Shown in pieces: positions 7,864-15,662 of a stretch of DNA of 35,601 bases. Below the pieces are notes generated by a model, which was given only the letters and a program-made list of their open reading frames with translations, had not been told where the DNA came from and made no database searches. The translations under genes were made by a program, and so were the position numbers. Each line of letters starts with the position of its first letter. The stretch's first letter is position 1. The stretch lies in assembly GCF_001724605.1 (NCBI RefSeq), contig NZ_MEEX01000019.1:1-35601 (forward strand), written 5' to 3'. Source of the stretch: Phenylobacterium sp. SCN 70-31. GTDB taxonomy: Bacteria > Pseudomonadota > Alphaproteobacteria > Caulobacterales > Caulobacteraceae.

Positions 7864-8537
7864 TGCGCCCGCCGGGTCGCGCGCCGGGAGCCGCCGCCCG
7901 CGTGCTGATGGTCCTGTGCGCCGCCTCGACCCTGACATCGTGCTCGGGGCGCGACTCGGGGCAAGATTCGGGGCAAGACTCGGGGCGAGAGAACGCCGCG
8001 CCCGAGGCTGCGCCACCCCCTGCCCCCGTCGCGGCGGCGTCCGAACGCGCGGGGACTCCTCCCGCAAAGCCCGCAGGCGCCGAGGCCATAGACGCCGCCC
8101 TGGCGGCGGCGCAGGCCTTCAACTCGGGGACGACGGCGGATCTGGCCGCCGTTGCGCGCGAGGAACAGAAAATCCGGCAGGCGAGCGCCGCCGCCCAGGT
8201 CGCGGCCCGGGACGGCGGGAACGCCGAGCCCCGCATCGCTGCGGCGCGCCGCAACGCCGAGGCGGCTCGCTCCGCGCTCGCCGCCGCCCGCACCGCTTCG
8301 GCCAGCGCCGCCTCAACCCAAACCGCCGCCGTCGAGGCTGCGGTGTCGCAATGCGCGGCCACGCCCGAACTGGCGGCCTACGAAGGCTGCGTGGCTCTGA
8401 CCGCGGAACAGGTCACCCTCGCGCAGAACATCGCCGCACTGGACGCGCGCCATGCCGCGGCCGACGCGGTGTGGAGCCAGGAACGCCCGCGCCTCGAGGA
8501 GGCGGCGGCGGCGGTGGCGCTGGCCGGTCTACGCTGA
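7860..8537 (+). CDS. Ala-rich coiled-coil lipoprotein
   Basis: 225 residues. The N-terminal signal ends in a lipobox-like LTSC, followed by a small repeat (SGQDSGQDSGR) and an Ala/Pro linker. The rest (residues ~70-225) is strongly Ala-rich and predicted helical, with regularly spaced Arg/Glu (AARRNAEAARSALAAARTA), like a coiled coil, plus two cysteines (SQCAAT, EGCVAL). The gene overlaps the hydratase stop codon. Function unknown; a periplasmic structural role is an inference only. The alternative ATG at 7863 changes one residue. Confidence 0.75.
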   Translation: MMRPPGRAPGAAARVLMVLCAASTLTSCSGRDSGQDSGQDSGRENAAPEAAPPPAPVAAASERAGTPPAKPAGAEAIDAALAAAQAFNSGTTADLAAVAREEQKIRQASAAAQVAARDGGNAEPRIAAARRNAEAARSALAAARTASASAASTQTAAVEAAVSQCAATPELAAYEGCVALTAEQVTLAQNIAALDARHAAADAVWSQERPRLEEAAAAVALAGLR

Positions 8538-8695
8538 CGCGGCGCCGCTGGCGGTCTTGATTGTCGGGGAAGGGATCCCACATGGGATCTGATCGCTGGC
8601 GGCGGGCATCTCCCCCTGTCCTGCCGCCGACGGGTTGCGGCCCTGGCGCCTCAGATGGCCGCCGGGGCCGCTTTCGTCTCTGATCCTGTTCGAGC

Positions 8696-8735
8696 GTCCG
8701 CCCCGCCCGGCGCGAGCCCGGCGGGCGGGGCGGAC
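8696..8735. terminator. GC-rich 14-bp hairpin between convergent genes
   Basis: Perfect 14-bp inverted repeat (8696-8709 with 8722-8735) between the converging genes ending at 8537 and 8743. There is no T-run on either side, so a terminator role is plausible from position only. The rest of 8538-8742 shows no gene. Confidence 0.45.
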
Positions 8736-8742
8736 GGCGAAC

Positions 8743-8955
8743 TCAGCGCCCGGCCTGCGGGTTGCGACCTTCCTGGCCCTGCTGACCTTGTTGGCCCTGC
8801 TGGGAGCCCGGGTTCCGGTTGTCCTGGTCGCGGTTCTGGCGCTCGCGATCCGTCTGCTGCTGCTGCTGGTTGGGCTGCTGTTGCTGGCCCGGATTGTCCT
8901 GCTGCTGCGGGCGGCGGGTCTGGTCGTTCTGGTCCATGTTGTTCTGGTTGCCCAT
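8743..8955 (-). CDS. Small Gln/Asn-rich low-complexity protein
   Basis: 70 residues made almost entirely of Gln, Asn, Asp, Arg, Gly and Pro (e.g. QQQQPNQQQQQTDRERQNRD, then GSQQGQQGQQGQEG). It has no hydrophobic segment, no cysteine and no recognisable fold, so it should be intrinsically disordered and very hydrophilic. ATG 8955 has AAGGA 8 nt upstream, and the CAG-rich reading frame differs sharply from its surroundings. Short Q-rich hydrophilic proteins of this sort occur as stress or desiccation proteins, but no function can be assigned here. An extension to 9009 would lack a ribosome-binding site. Confidence 0.6.
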   Translation of the reverse strand: MGNQNNMDQNDQTRRPQQQDNPGQQQQPNQQQQQTDRERQNRDQDNRNPGSQQGQQGQQGQEGRNPQAGR

Positions 8956-9107
8956 CACACAATCCTTCCTTGGCTTTGGCCTTGGGTGGCTCTGGCGCGA
9001 AGCGTTCAACGATCCGCGCCTCTAAGAAGGCCTGGGAGAAGGAAGGGTTCGACTGAGCTATAAGATAATTTTTCCAACAGCTTAGCTGGAACGAGGAAGA
9101 TGGCTCG

Positions 9108-9608
9108 TCACATGCCCTCGGCCGGCGAACGGGCCTCGATCCAGGCATCCAGCGCCTGGGCCGCCTGGTTGCGGCAGCCGCCCTGGTGGGCCTGGACGAT
9201 CGCGTCCAGCGTCCGGATCACACCTGGGTCGGGACAGACGCCCGAACGCGTGCGCGCGACACGCATGCCGCCCACGGTCGCCTTCGCCGCAGGCGCGACG
9301 ATCACCTTGAGGATCGCCAGCCGATCCGCCTCGCCCTGGCTGGCGGCGCGGCGCGGCAGCACCACGCCGCCGGGCGCGCCCTTGAAGCGGACCAGATCGC
9401 CGGACGCGTGCATCAGGGTCAGGGTGTCGCCCGGCGCGAGCGCCACCCGGGCGCCGGCCTCGAAGCCCTGGCCGCGGGCGATGGCGGAGGAGGTCGAAGC
9501 GACCACCACATAGTCCCGCGCGGCGGCGGCCGTGGCGAAGGCGGCGAACGCGAGCCCCACGGCCAGGCAGGTCAGGTGGCGGCGCATCACCAGCATGGCG
9601 CGGAGCAT
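9108..9608 (-). CDS. Secreted hypothetical protein (FecR-like fold possible)
   Basis: About 166 residues with a signal peptide (MLRAMLVMRRHLTCLAVGLA, then AAFATAAAARD). The mature part begins with beta-rich sequence (YVVVASTSSAIARGQGFEAG, then TLTLMHASGDLVRFKGAPGG), which reads like a short FecR/SH3-type barrel, followed by a helical C-terminus with two cysteines (GVCPD, GGCRN). Start uncertain: ATG 9608, 9596 and 9587 are all possible, as is a TTG at 9659. No function assigned. A CtrA-like box lies upstream, between this gene and the divergent one at 9743. Confidence 0.7.
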   Translation of the reverse strand: MLRAMLVMRRHLTCLAVGLAFAAFATAAAARDYVVVASTSSAIARGQGFEAGARVALAPGDTLTLMHASGDLVRFKGAPGGVVLPRRAASQGEADRLAILKVIVAPAAKATVGGMRVARTRSGVCPDPGVIRTLDAIVQAHQGGCRNQAAQALDAWIEARSPAEGM

Positions 9609-9683
9609 CGCGCGGAGGGCTCCCGCCCGCAAGCCCGACACACGCAAGAAGCGAAACAAAACACAACCTGAGGAGGATAAGAG

Positions 9684-9700
9684 TTAACCGCCGGTTAAAC
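9684..9700. promoter_or_regulatory. CtrA-like box TTAA-N7-TTAAAC
   Basis: TTAACCGCCGGTTAAAC matches the CtrA full-site consensus TTAA-N7-TTAAC except for one extra A in the second half. The core TTAACCGCCGGTTAA is also a perfect 15-bp palindrome. It lies between the divergent genes at 9608(-) and 9743(+). The ChpT phosphotransferase that feeds CtrA is encoded in the same window. Confidence 0.5.
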
Positions 9701-9742
9701 GCTTGCGCCTTATTGTCGCAGTCAGAATATCGAGGCAGCGCT

Positions 9743-9916
9743 ATGGTCAGCGTACAGCTGAGAAATTCCGGTCAGGGGCTCTGGACGGCCCTCGCCCTGC
9801 CCATGACGGTGCAGGCGGCGCAGACGCTCGCCGCGGCCGCGAGAACGCTGAACCTGGCGGATCAGGTGCGGATCGCGCCGTCCTCGGGCGGCGCGCGCCT
9901 GGATATCCGGGTCTGA
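9743..9916 (+). CDS. Small hypothetical protein
   Basis: 57 residues ([20 protein letters not shown]..., ending LDIRV). It is soluble-looking, with an Ala-rich amphipathic middle and no signal or membrane segment. AGG lies about 7 nt before the ATG. The stop abuts the stop of the converging mocA-like gene (TGATCA at 9914-9919). Similar short proteins with an [15 protein letters not shown] ending beside a cofactor gene are not known to me. The upstream CtrA-like palindrome supports a real promoter here. Confidence 0.5.
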   Translation: MVSVQLRNSGQGLWTALALPMTVQAAQTLAAAARTLNLADQVRIAPSSGGARLDIRV

Positions 9917-10549
9917 TCAGGCCTTCAGGCCAGGTCTTCGGGCCAGGTCCTCGGGACGATCCACATCGAACAGCACCCCGTCGTCGGGCGCAGGTATGCG
10001 CGCGAGGCGATCTCCCAGCGCGCCCAGGATCGCACGGGCGCCAGCGTCGCCGGTCAGTCTCGCAACCTCTCCGAACAACGCGCGGCCGAGCACGACGGGA
10101 TTGCCGCGCCGGCCGGCGAACTCAGGCGCCGCAGCCGGCGCGCCGGAGGCCACGGCGCGCGCCAGGGGCTCCAGAACGGCGACCGGCGCCCGCGGCATGT
10201 CTCCCAGGAAGACGAAGGCGCCCTCCACCTCAGGCCCCAGCGCGGACACGCCCGCGCGCAGCGACGCCGCCATGCCTTCGGCGTGGTCGGGGGCATGGAC
10301 CACGCGCATCGCCGGGTCGAACGCCCGGACACACGCTTCGACCGCCGTGCGATCGGCGCCCGTCACGACCACGACCTCTCCCACCGGCGCGGCCCGCGCC
10401 GCCGCGAGCGCGCCGTGCAGCAGGGGGCGTCCTTCGAACGCGGCGAGCAGCTTGCCGCCGCCGAAGCGCCGTCCTGCGCCCGCGGCCAGTACGACGGCCG
10501 CGAACCGCGCCCGCTCGCCCGCACCCGCGATGTTCACCGGGTCTGTCAC
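9917..10549 (-). CDS. mocA: Molybdenum cofactor nucleotidyltransferase (MocA/MobA-like)
   Basis: 210-residue nucleotidyltransferase of the MobA/MocA fold, which transfers CMP or GMP to Mo-molybdopterin for maturation of molybdoenzymes. The nucleotide-binding loop [20 protein letters not shown] is at residues 19-38, a VVTGAD strand follows near residue 63, GDMP (metal-binding Asp) near residue 117, and RRGNPVVLG near residue 147. The length and GGGK loop favour the MocA/xanthine-oxidase maturation type over classical MobA. The gene is divergent from moaA with only 32 bp between starts, so the two share a control region. CMP versus GMP specificity is not established from sequence. Confidence 0.85.
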   Translation of the reverse strand: MTDPVNIAGAGERARFAAVVLAAGAGRRFGGGKLLAAFEGRPLLHGALAAARAAPVGEVVVVTGADRTAVEACVRAFDPAMRVVHAPDHAEGMAASLRAGVSALGPEVEGAFVFLGDMPRAPVAVLEPLARAVASGAPAAAPEFAGRRGNPVVLGRALFGEVARLTGDAGARAILGALGDRLARIPAPDDGVLFDVDRPEDLARRPGLKA

Positions 10550-10581
10550 GGCGCGGCGTTCCCTCCTATGTTCCCAGCTGG

Positions 10582-11661
10582 ATGACGCCCTACGACGACA
10601 TCGCCATGCCCGCCAGGGCGCGACCCGACGCCAGATCGTCTGTCGGGGCCGTGGAGCCGCGACTCGACCCCGCGCCCCTGGCGGACGGCTTCGGCCGCAC
10701 GGTGACCTATCTGCGGCTGTCGGTCACCGACCGTTGCGACTTGCGTTGCGTCTACTGCATGGCCGAGCACATGACCTTCCTGCCGAAGGCCGAGGTGTTG
10801 ACGCTGGAGGAGCTGGATCGCGTGGCCTCGGCCTTCGTGGCCCTGGGAACCCGCAAGCTGCGGCTGACCGGCGGCGAACCGCTGGTGCGCAAGGGCATGA
10901 TGGATCTGGTCCGCAGCCTTTCGCGCCACCTGCGATCCGGCGCGCTGGACGAACTCACCCTCACCACCAACGGCACCCGATTGGCCGAGTTCGCGGGCGA
11001 ACTGGCGGCGGCCGGCGTGCGACGGATCAACGTCTCGCTCGACACCCTCAAGCCGGACCTGTTCCGGACGCTGACGCGCGGCGGCCAGCTTCCGAAGGTG
11101 CTGGCCGGGATCGAGGCCGCCCAGGCGGCCGGCCTGGCGGTCAAGATCAACACCGTGGCGCTGAAGGACGACAACGCCGCTGAGCTTCCCGACCTGATCG
11201 CCTGGGCGCACGGGCGCGGCTGCGACATCACCCTGATCGAGACCATGCCGATGGGCGAGGTCGAGACCGACCGCACCGACCAGTACCTCTCGCTGAAGAC
11301 GGTCCGCGCCGGTCTGGAGAGCTTCTGGACCCTGGAAGACATCCCGCTCTCCACGGGCGGGCCGGCGCGGTATGTGCGGGTCGCCGAGACCGGCGGTCGC
11401 CTGGGCCTCATCACCCCGCTCAGCCACAATTTCTGCGAGACCTGCAACCGGGTGCGCCTGACCTGCACCGGCACGCTGCACACCTGCCTGGGACAGGAGG
11501 ACGCCACCGACCTGCGCGCCGTGCTGAGGGCCGGCGGGGATGACGCCGACCTGATCGCGGCCATCCGCGGCGGGATCGACGCCAAGCCGAAGGGCCACGA
11601 CTTCGAGATCGCCCGGCGCACCCCCGCGGTCGCCCGGCACATGTCCACCACGGGCGGCTGA
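10582..11661 (+). CDS. moaA: GTP 3',8-cyclase
   Basis: 359-residue radical SAM enzyme that starts molybdopterin synthesis by converting GTP to 3',8-cyclo-H2GTP. The N-terminal [4Fe-4S] cluster motif is CDLRCVYC (Cys52, Cys56, Cys59). [11 protein letters not shown] and TTNGT follow. The C-terminal cluster ligands are in [19 protein letters not shown], and the protein ends in the typical Gly-Gly tail that reaches into the active site. The start at 10582 is chosen by family length; the ribosome-binding site is poor, and ATG 10606 is an alternative. It leads a run of moa genes on the same strand, with moaD 3 bp downstream. Confidence 0.97.
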   Translation: MTPYDDIAMPARARPDARSSVGAVEPRLDPAPLADGFGRTVTYLRLSVTDRCDLRCVYCMAEHMTFLPKAEVLTLEELDRVASAFVALGTRKLRLTGGEPLVRKGMMDLVRSLSRHLRSGALDELTLTTNGTRLAEFAGELAAAGVRRINVSLDTLKPDLFRTLTRGGQLPKVLAGIEAAQAAGLAVKINTVALKDDNAAELPDLIAWAHGRGCDITLIETMPMGEVETDRTDQYLSLKTVRAGLESFWTLEDIPLSTGGPARYVRVAETGGRLGLITPLSHNFCETCNRVRLTCTGTLHTCLGQEDATDLRAVLRAGGDDADLIAAIRGGIDAKPKGHDFEIARRTPAVARHMSTTGG

Positions 11662-11664
11662 GGC

Positions 11665-11904
11665 ATGGCCCGCGTCCTGCTGTTCGGCGCGCTCAGAGAC
11701 CTCGCCGGCTGGCGCGAGCGACGGATCGAGGCGGCGTCCGTCTCCGCGCTGTGCGCCGTCATCGGCCAGGAGGACGCCGCGCTGGGCGAGGCGCTGGCCG
11801 GCAAGGGCGTCCAGGTGGCCGTGGACCAGGCGATCGTGCGCGACGACGCCGTCCTGGCCGACACCAGCGAGGTGGCCTTCCTGCCGCCGATGAGCGGAGG
11901 CTAA
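11665..11904 (+). CDS. moaD: Molybdopterin synthase small subunit
   Basis: 79-residue ubiquitin-like protein ending in MSGG; the C-terminal Gly-Gly is thiocarboxylated and delivers sulphur to precursor Z within the MoaD-MoaE complex. The beta-grasp pattern is visible (VLLFGALRDLAGW at the start, VAFLPPMSGG at the end). It starts 3 bp after the moaA stop and ends 7 bp before moaE, so it is in one operon with its partner subunit. Confidence 0.95.
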   Translation: MARVLLFGALRDLAGWRERRIEAASVSALCAVIGQEDAALGEALAGKGVQVAVDQAIVRDDAVLADTSEVAFLPPMSGG

Positions 11905-11911
11905 TCGGCCG

Positions 11912-12358
11912 ATGAGCGTCCGCCTCACCGATGCGCCCTTCGACCCCGGCGCCCTGCTCTCGGACTTCGCCCGCAACCGGACCGAGACCGGCGCGGTGGC
12001 CACCTTCACGGGCCTCGCCCGCGCCGAGGCCGGCGCCACGACGGTTCTGGAACTGGAAGCCTACCCCGGCTTCACCGAGGCGCAGATCGGCCGGATCGCC
12101 GATCAGGCGTGCGAACGCTTCGGCCTCCACGACCTCGCCATCCTGCACCGGGTGGGGCGGATCGCGCCGGGCGATCCCATCGTCTTCGTGGCCACCGCCG
12201 CGGGTCACCGTCGCGCCGCCTTCGAGGCCTGCGATTTCCTCATGGACTACCTGAAGTCCCGCGCGCCCTTCTGGAAGAAGGAGCACGGCCCGTCGGGCGA
12301 ACGCTGGATCGAGCCCACCGCCCAGGACCACGCCGACCGCGAGCGGTGGGGCGGCTGA
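11912..12358 (+). CDS. moaE: Molybdopterin synthase catalytic subunit
   Basis: 148 residues. MoaE pairs with thiocarboxylated MoaD to insert the dithiolene sulphurs into cyclic pyranopterin. Family motifs: GAVATFTGLARAE, ELEAYPGF, RVGRIAPGD, then AGHRRAAFEACDFLMDYLKS and the catalytic lysine in FWKKEHGPSGERWI. A GGAGG ribosome-binding site lies in the end of moaD. Length and motif order are standard for the family. Confidence 0.96.
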   Translation: MSVRLTDAPFDPGALLSDFARNRTETGAVATFTGLARAEAGATTVLELEAYPGFTEAQIGRIADQACERFGLHDLAILHRVGRIAPGDPIVFVATAAGHRRAAFEACDFLMDYLKSRAPFWKKEHGPSGERWIEPTAQDHADRERWGG

Positions 12359-12371
12359 GATACGGCGGACG

Positions 12372-12779
12372 GTGCGGCGTCTCCTGATCGTCCTGGCCTC
12401 GTCGGCCGGACTCGCAGGTTGCGGCTTCGTCTACGACCGCAAGCTCGACGACACCTACAGGCTCGTGGCGATCGACGTACTCGAGGACGCGAGGGTCTGT
12501 CGCAGCCTGCCTGGCGGCGACTGCATCGGCGATGGGCTTCCCGGTCCCGCCGTCTTCGCCGCGGGGGCGGACGATCGCCACCTCGTCATGGCCCGGCATC
12601 CCCGGGGGCGTGGGATCGACCGGTCGGTCACCGAATACTTCTACGTCACGCGACATCGTGGAGACCCGCCGGTGAGCGCGGGTGACGTCGTCGGCCCGCT
12701 GACCCGATCCGAGTTCGACGCCGAGGCGCAAAGGCTCCGGCTCCCGGCCTTCAGCCAGCGGATATCCCGGCTCGAGTAG
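12372..12779 (+). CDS. Small lipoprotein inserted between moaE and moaB
   Basis: 135 residues starting at GTG 12372, 13 bp after moaE. The signal is short with a good lipobox (LAGC, Cys17), so the product should be a lipidated periplasmic protein. The mature part is mixed alpha/beta with a cysteine pair (RVCRSLPGGDC) and a segment FAAGADDRHLVMARHP. No family recognised. Its place among cytoplasmic cofactor genes is odd: it may simply be co-transcribed with moaA-moaD-moaE. Nothing links it biochemically to molybdopterin. Confidence 0.75.
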   Translation: MRRLLIVLASSAGLAGCGFVYDRKLDDTYRLVAIDVLEDARVCRSLPGGDCIGDGLPGPAVFAAGADDRHLVMARHPRGRGIDRSVTEYFYVTRHRGDPPVSAGDVVGPLTRSEFDAEAQRLRLPAFSQRISRLE

Positions 12780-12885
12780 CTCCCGGTCCCGCCGACGCCC
12801 CGCTATCGCCACCGGACCTCGTGACGACACCCTGTGGCGACACCTTGCTTCCGTGGGCTATGAGGGAGCGGAGGAGCCCCGACGC

Positions 12886-13437
12886 ATGAACGCCCCCAAT
12901 CTTGCCCCTGGCGGGAAGATCGACGCCGCCAAGACGCTGAAGCCCGTCAGGGTCGCAGTCCTGACCATCTCGGACACCCGGGACGAGGAGAGCGACACCT
13001 CCGGCGACCTGCTGGCCGGCCGGGTCACGGGCGCGGGCCACGAGCTGGCCGCCCGCGGCATCGTGAAGGACGACGTCGCGGAGATCCGCGCCCAGATCCT
13101 GGCCTGGGTGGGCGACGGCGTGGAGGCCATCGTCACCACCGGCGGCACGGGCATCACCGGCCGCGACGTGACGCCCGAGGCCGTGCGGCCGCTGTTCGAC
13201 AAGGAGATCGACGGCTTCTCGGTGATCTTCCACCTGGTCAGCTACCAGTCGGTGGGCCTGTCCACGCTTCAGTCGCGGGCGCTGGCAGGGATCGTGAAGG
13301 GCTGCTTCGTCTTCTGCCTGCCCGGCTCGAACGGGGCGGTGAAGGACGGCTGGGACAAGGTCATCTCGGCCCAGCTCGACAGCCGGCACGGCCCCTGCAA
13401 CATGGTCGAACTCATGCCGCGCCTGATGGAGTCGTAG
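12886..13437 (+). CDS. moaB: Molybdenum cofactor biosynthesis protein MoaB
   Basis: 183 residues of the MogA/MoaB fold, which adenylylates molybdopterin before metal insertion. Motifs: [43 protein letters not shown] and the [15 protein letters not shown] loop. The ATG at 12886 follows a GGAG-rich ribosome-binding region. The upstream gap of 106 bp after the lipoprotein gene is wide enough for a second promoter. The stop overlaps the moaC start by one base. Confidence 0.94.
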   Translation: MNAPNLAPGGKIDAAKTLKPVRVAVLTISDTRDEESDTSGDLLAGRVTGAGHELAARGIVKDDVAEIRAQILAWVGDGVEAIVTTGGTGITGRDVTPEAVRPLFDKEIDGFSVIFHLVSYQSVGLSTLQSRALAGIVKGCFVFCLPGSNGAVKDGWDKVISAQLDSRHGPCNMVELMPRLMES

Positions 13438-13904
13438 TGGGTCGGCTCACTCACATGGACGAGACCGGCCGCGCCCGCATGGTGGACGTGTCGGACAAGG
13501 CGGTCACCACGCGCGAGGCCGTCGCCGAGGGCTTTCTGCGCATGACGCCCGAGACCCTGGCGCTCGCGCTGTCCGGCGAGGGCAAGAAGGGCGACGTCCG
13601 CGCCGTGGCCGAGATCGCCGGCGTCATGGCGGCCAAGCGGACCTCCGACCTGATCCCCATGTGCCACCCCCTGCCCATTTCGAAAGCCGAGGTGCGGGTG
13701 GAGCCTGCGGAAGGCGGATTGTCGGTGACGGCGCGCGTGAAGACCGCCGGGCGGACCGGGGTCGAGATGGAGGCGCTCACCGCCTGTTCGATCGCCTGTC
13801 TGACGCTCTACGACATGCTGAAGGCGGCCGAGAAGGGCATGGTCATCGAGACGGTGCGCCTGGTCTCCAAGACCGGGGGCAAGTCCGGCGACTGGGCGCT
13901 TTGA
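13437..13904 (+). CDS. moaC: Cyclic pyranopterin monophosphate synthase
   Basis: 155-residue MoaC, which converts 3',8-cyclo-H2GTP from MoaA into cyclic pyranopterin monophosphate. Family motifs: [45 protein letters not shown], and [20 protein letters not shown] with the KGMVI segment after it. The start is GTG 13437, sharing its G with the moaB TAG stop; this gives the usual GRLTH N-terminus, whereas ATG 13455 would trim it. With moaA, moaD, moaE and moaB here, the pathway from GTP to adenylylated molybdopterin is nearly complete; moeA and mobA are not in the window. Confidence 0.96.
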   Translation: MGRLTHMDETGRARMVDVSDKAVTTREAVAEGFLRMTPETLALALSGEGKKGDVRAVAEIAGVMAAKRTSDLIPMCHPLPISKAEVRVEPAEGGLSVTARVKTAGRTGVEMEALTACSIACLTLYDMLKAAEKGMVIETVRLVSKTGGKSGDWAL

Positions 13905-13962
13905 CGACGAAGTTGACGTCCGGGCTTCCGGCCGTAGCGTCACCGCCGGTAAGGCGTATCCC

Positions 13963-15198
13963 ATGACCACTCAAGCCAACGCCGCGCCGCAGGGCGCTCC
14001 CGAAGGGCCTCTGGCCGACCTCGTCGTCGTGGAGCTGGGGACCCTGATCGCAGGTCCGTTCTGCGGCCAGATCCTGGGCGACTTCGGGGCCGAGGTGATC
14101 AAGGTCGAGGACCCGCGGGTCGGCGATCCCATGCGCCAGTGGGGCCGCAGCCTGCCCAAGGGCCTGTCGCCGTGGTGGCCGGTGATCGGGCGCAACAAGA
14201 AGTCGGTGGGGATCGATCTCCGCAAACCCGAGGGCCAGGCGCTGGCGCGCAAGCTGATCGCCGGGGCCGACGTCCTGATCGAGAATTTCCGCCCCGGCGC
14301 GATGGAGAAGTGGGGCCTGTCCTACGAGAGCCTGGCCGCCGAGAATCCGCGGCTGATCATGGCGCGCGTGTCGGGTTTCGGCCAGACCGGCCCCTATTCC
14401 CAGCGCGCCGGGTACGGCCTGATCGGCGAGGCCATGGGCGGCCTGCGCCATGTGACCGGCGAACCCGACCGGCCGCCGGCGCGGGCCGGCATCTCGATCG
14501 GCGACAGCCTGGCGGCCATGCACGCGGTCATGGGGATCACCATGGCGCTGCACGCCCGCGAACGCACGGGTAAGGGCCAGGTGATCGATGCGGCGCTCTA
14601 CGAAAGCGTCCTGGCGGTGATGGAGAACCTGATCACCGAGTACGACCTGACGGGCTACACCCGCGAACGTTCGGGCTCGGTCCTGCCGGGCATCGCGCCC
14701 TCCAACGCCTATCCCTGCAAGAACGGCGAGATGATCCTGATCGGCGGCAACGGCGACAACGTGTACGCCCGGCTGACCGAGGCGATGGGACGGCCCGACC
14801 TGAAGGACGACCCGAAGTTCGTCGATCACGCCAGCCGCGGCGCCAACCAGGGCGAGCTGGATGCGTTCATCTCGGAGTGGACGTCCGGCTGGAACCTCCC
14901 CGAGCTGCTGGCGCTGCTGGAGGAGAAGGGCATTCCGGCGAGCCGGGTCTACCGGGCCCCCGACATGCTCGAGGACCCCCAGTTCGCCGCGCGCGACACC
15001 ATCGTGACCGTGGAGCACGACGTCTTCGGTCCGATCCGCATGCAGAACGCCTTCCCGAAACTTTCGGCCACGCCGGGCCGCGTCCGCTGGCCGGGGCCGC
15101 CCTTGGGGGCGCACACCGCCGAGGTCCTGACCGCCCGGGCGGGCTGCGACGCCAAGGCCCTCGCCAACCTGCGGGCGGCCGGGATCATCTCGGCCTGA
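13963..15198 (+). CDS. CaiB/BaiF family (class III) CoA-transferase
   Basis: 411 residues of the family III CoA-transferases, which move CoA between organic acids through an aspartyl-CoA thioester. Motifs: VVVELGTLIAGPFCGQILGD near the N-terminus, AEVIKVED, IGRNKKSVGIDLRKPEG, ENFRPG, and the catalytic aspartate in GISIGDSLAAMH (Asp181). Many catabolic pathways use such enzymes, so the substrate (for example a dicarboxylate, carnitine or bile-acid type) cannot be given. It starts 58 bp after moaC but is functionally unrelated, and probably forms its own unit. Confidence 0.94.
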   Translation: MTTQANAAPQGAPEGPLADLVVVELGTLIAGPFCGQILGDFGAEVIKVEDPRVGDPMRQWGRSLPKGLSPWWPVIGRNKKSVGIDLRKPEGQALARKLIAGADVLIENFRPGAMEKWGLSYESLAAENPRLIMARVSGFGQTGPYSQRAGYGLIGEAMGGLRHVTGEPDRPPARAGISIGDSLAAMHAVMGITMALHARERTGKGQVIDAALYESVLAVMENLITEYDLTGYTRERSGSVLPGIAPSNAYPCKNGEMILIGGNGDNVYARLTEAMGRPDLKDDPKFVDHASRGANQGELDAFISEWTSGWNLPELLALLEEKGIPASRVYRAPDMLEDPQFAARDTIVTVEHDVFGPIRMQNAFPKLSATPGRVRWPGPPLGAHTAEVLTARAGCDAKALANLRAAGIISA

Positions 15199-15662
15199 CG
15201 GGCGCGCGGCGGCTCTATTCCGGACCACGAAGGGACGCGAACGGGGCGGTGTCGTGCGAGGCCGCGAAGCGCGACTTCCAAATTCAAGGAACCACGGAAG
15301 ACACGGAAGGACACGGAAAGGCGAAGCTGCGATTCCGTGTCCTTCCGTGTCTTCCGTGGTTTGTAACGAGGAGCCCCCGCTCGCTCGGAGGCTCGGGAAT
15401 AGCCCGCCCTCTTTCGTGTTTTTCGCGATGTTCCTGAAATAGGAGACGTCCGGACCGCGACCTTTGCCGCGGGCCGAACGTGGAAGTCCGGGTCGCCTGA
15501 TTCCGGGCGATCTCCCTTGGCCGCCGGTCCGGCCCCCGCGATTGCGCCCGCGGGCCTTCGTGACGCCAGCGATACGCCTCGCCAAGTCGCTTCAGAAGGC
15601 GGCGCCTTGTCCCAGCGCGATCTCGCCGCGCGGCGATGCGACGCGGCGTATGGTAAAGCTTA
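15199..15662. other. Gene-free stretch with CACGGA-type repeats
   Basis: 464 bp without a supportable gene between two unrelated 3' ends. It holds the perfect hairpin at 15290-15361 and degenerate copies of the same vocabulary on both sides: CCACGAAGGGACGCGAAC near 15221 and, inverted, CTTTCGTGTTTTTCGCGATG near 15410. This gives an outer, imperfect inverted repeat around the inner perfect one. Confidence 0.6.
15290..15361. repeat. 29-bp perfect inverted repeat (hairpin) built of CACGGA units
   Basis: Left arm 15290-15318 and right arm 15333-15361 are exact reverse complements around a 14-nt loop. Each arm is itself a tandem of about three 9-bp CACGGAAGA-like units. Such CCACGGAAGACACGGA strings recur as dispersed repeats in many bacterial genomes, so this is probably one copy of a genome-wide element. 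It could also end transcription from the CoA-transferase gene. Confidence 0.85.

Noticed and set aside
9089..9114. GGAAC at 9089 (and others at 31564 and 33687) as further EcfG promoters
   Set aside because: No CGTT-like -10 element follows at 16-17 bp, and no suitable gene start lies downstream in that direction in each case.
9703..10581. Upstream extension of moaA in the same frame (about 290 codons)
   Set aside because: It is antisense to the conserved mocA-like gene and reads as Arg/Pro-rich noise; the moaA family starts near 10582.
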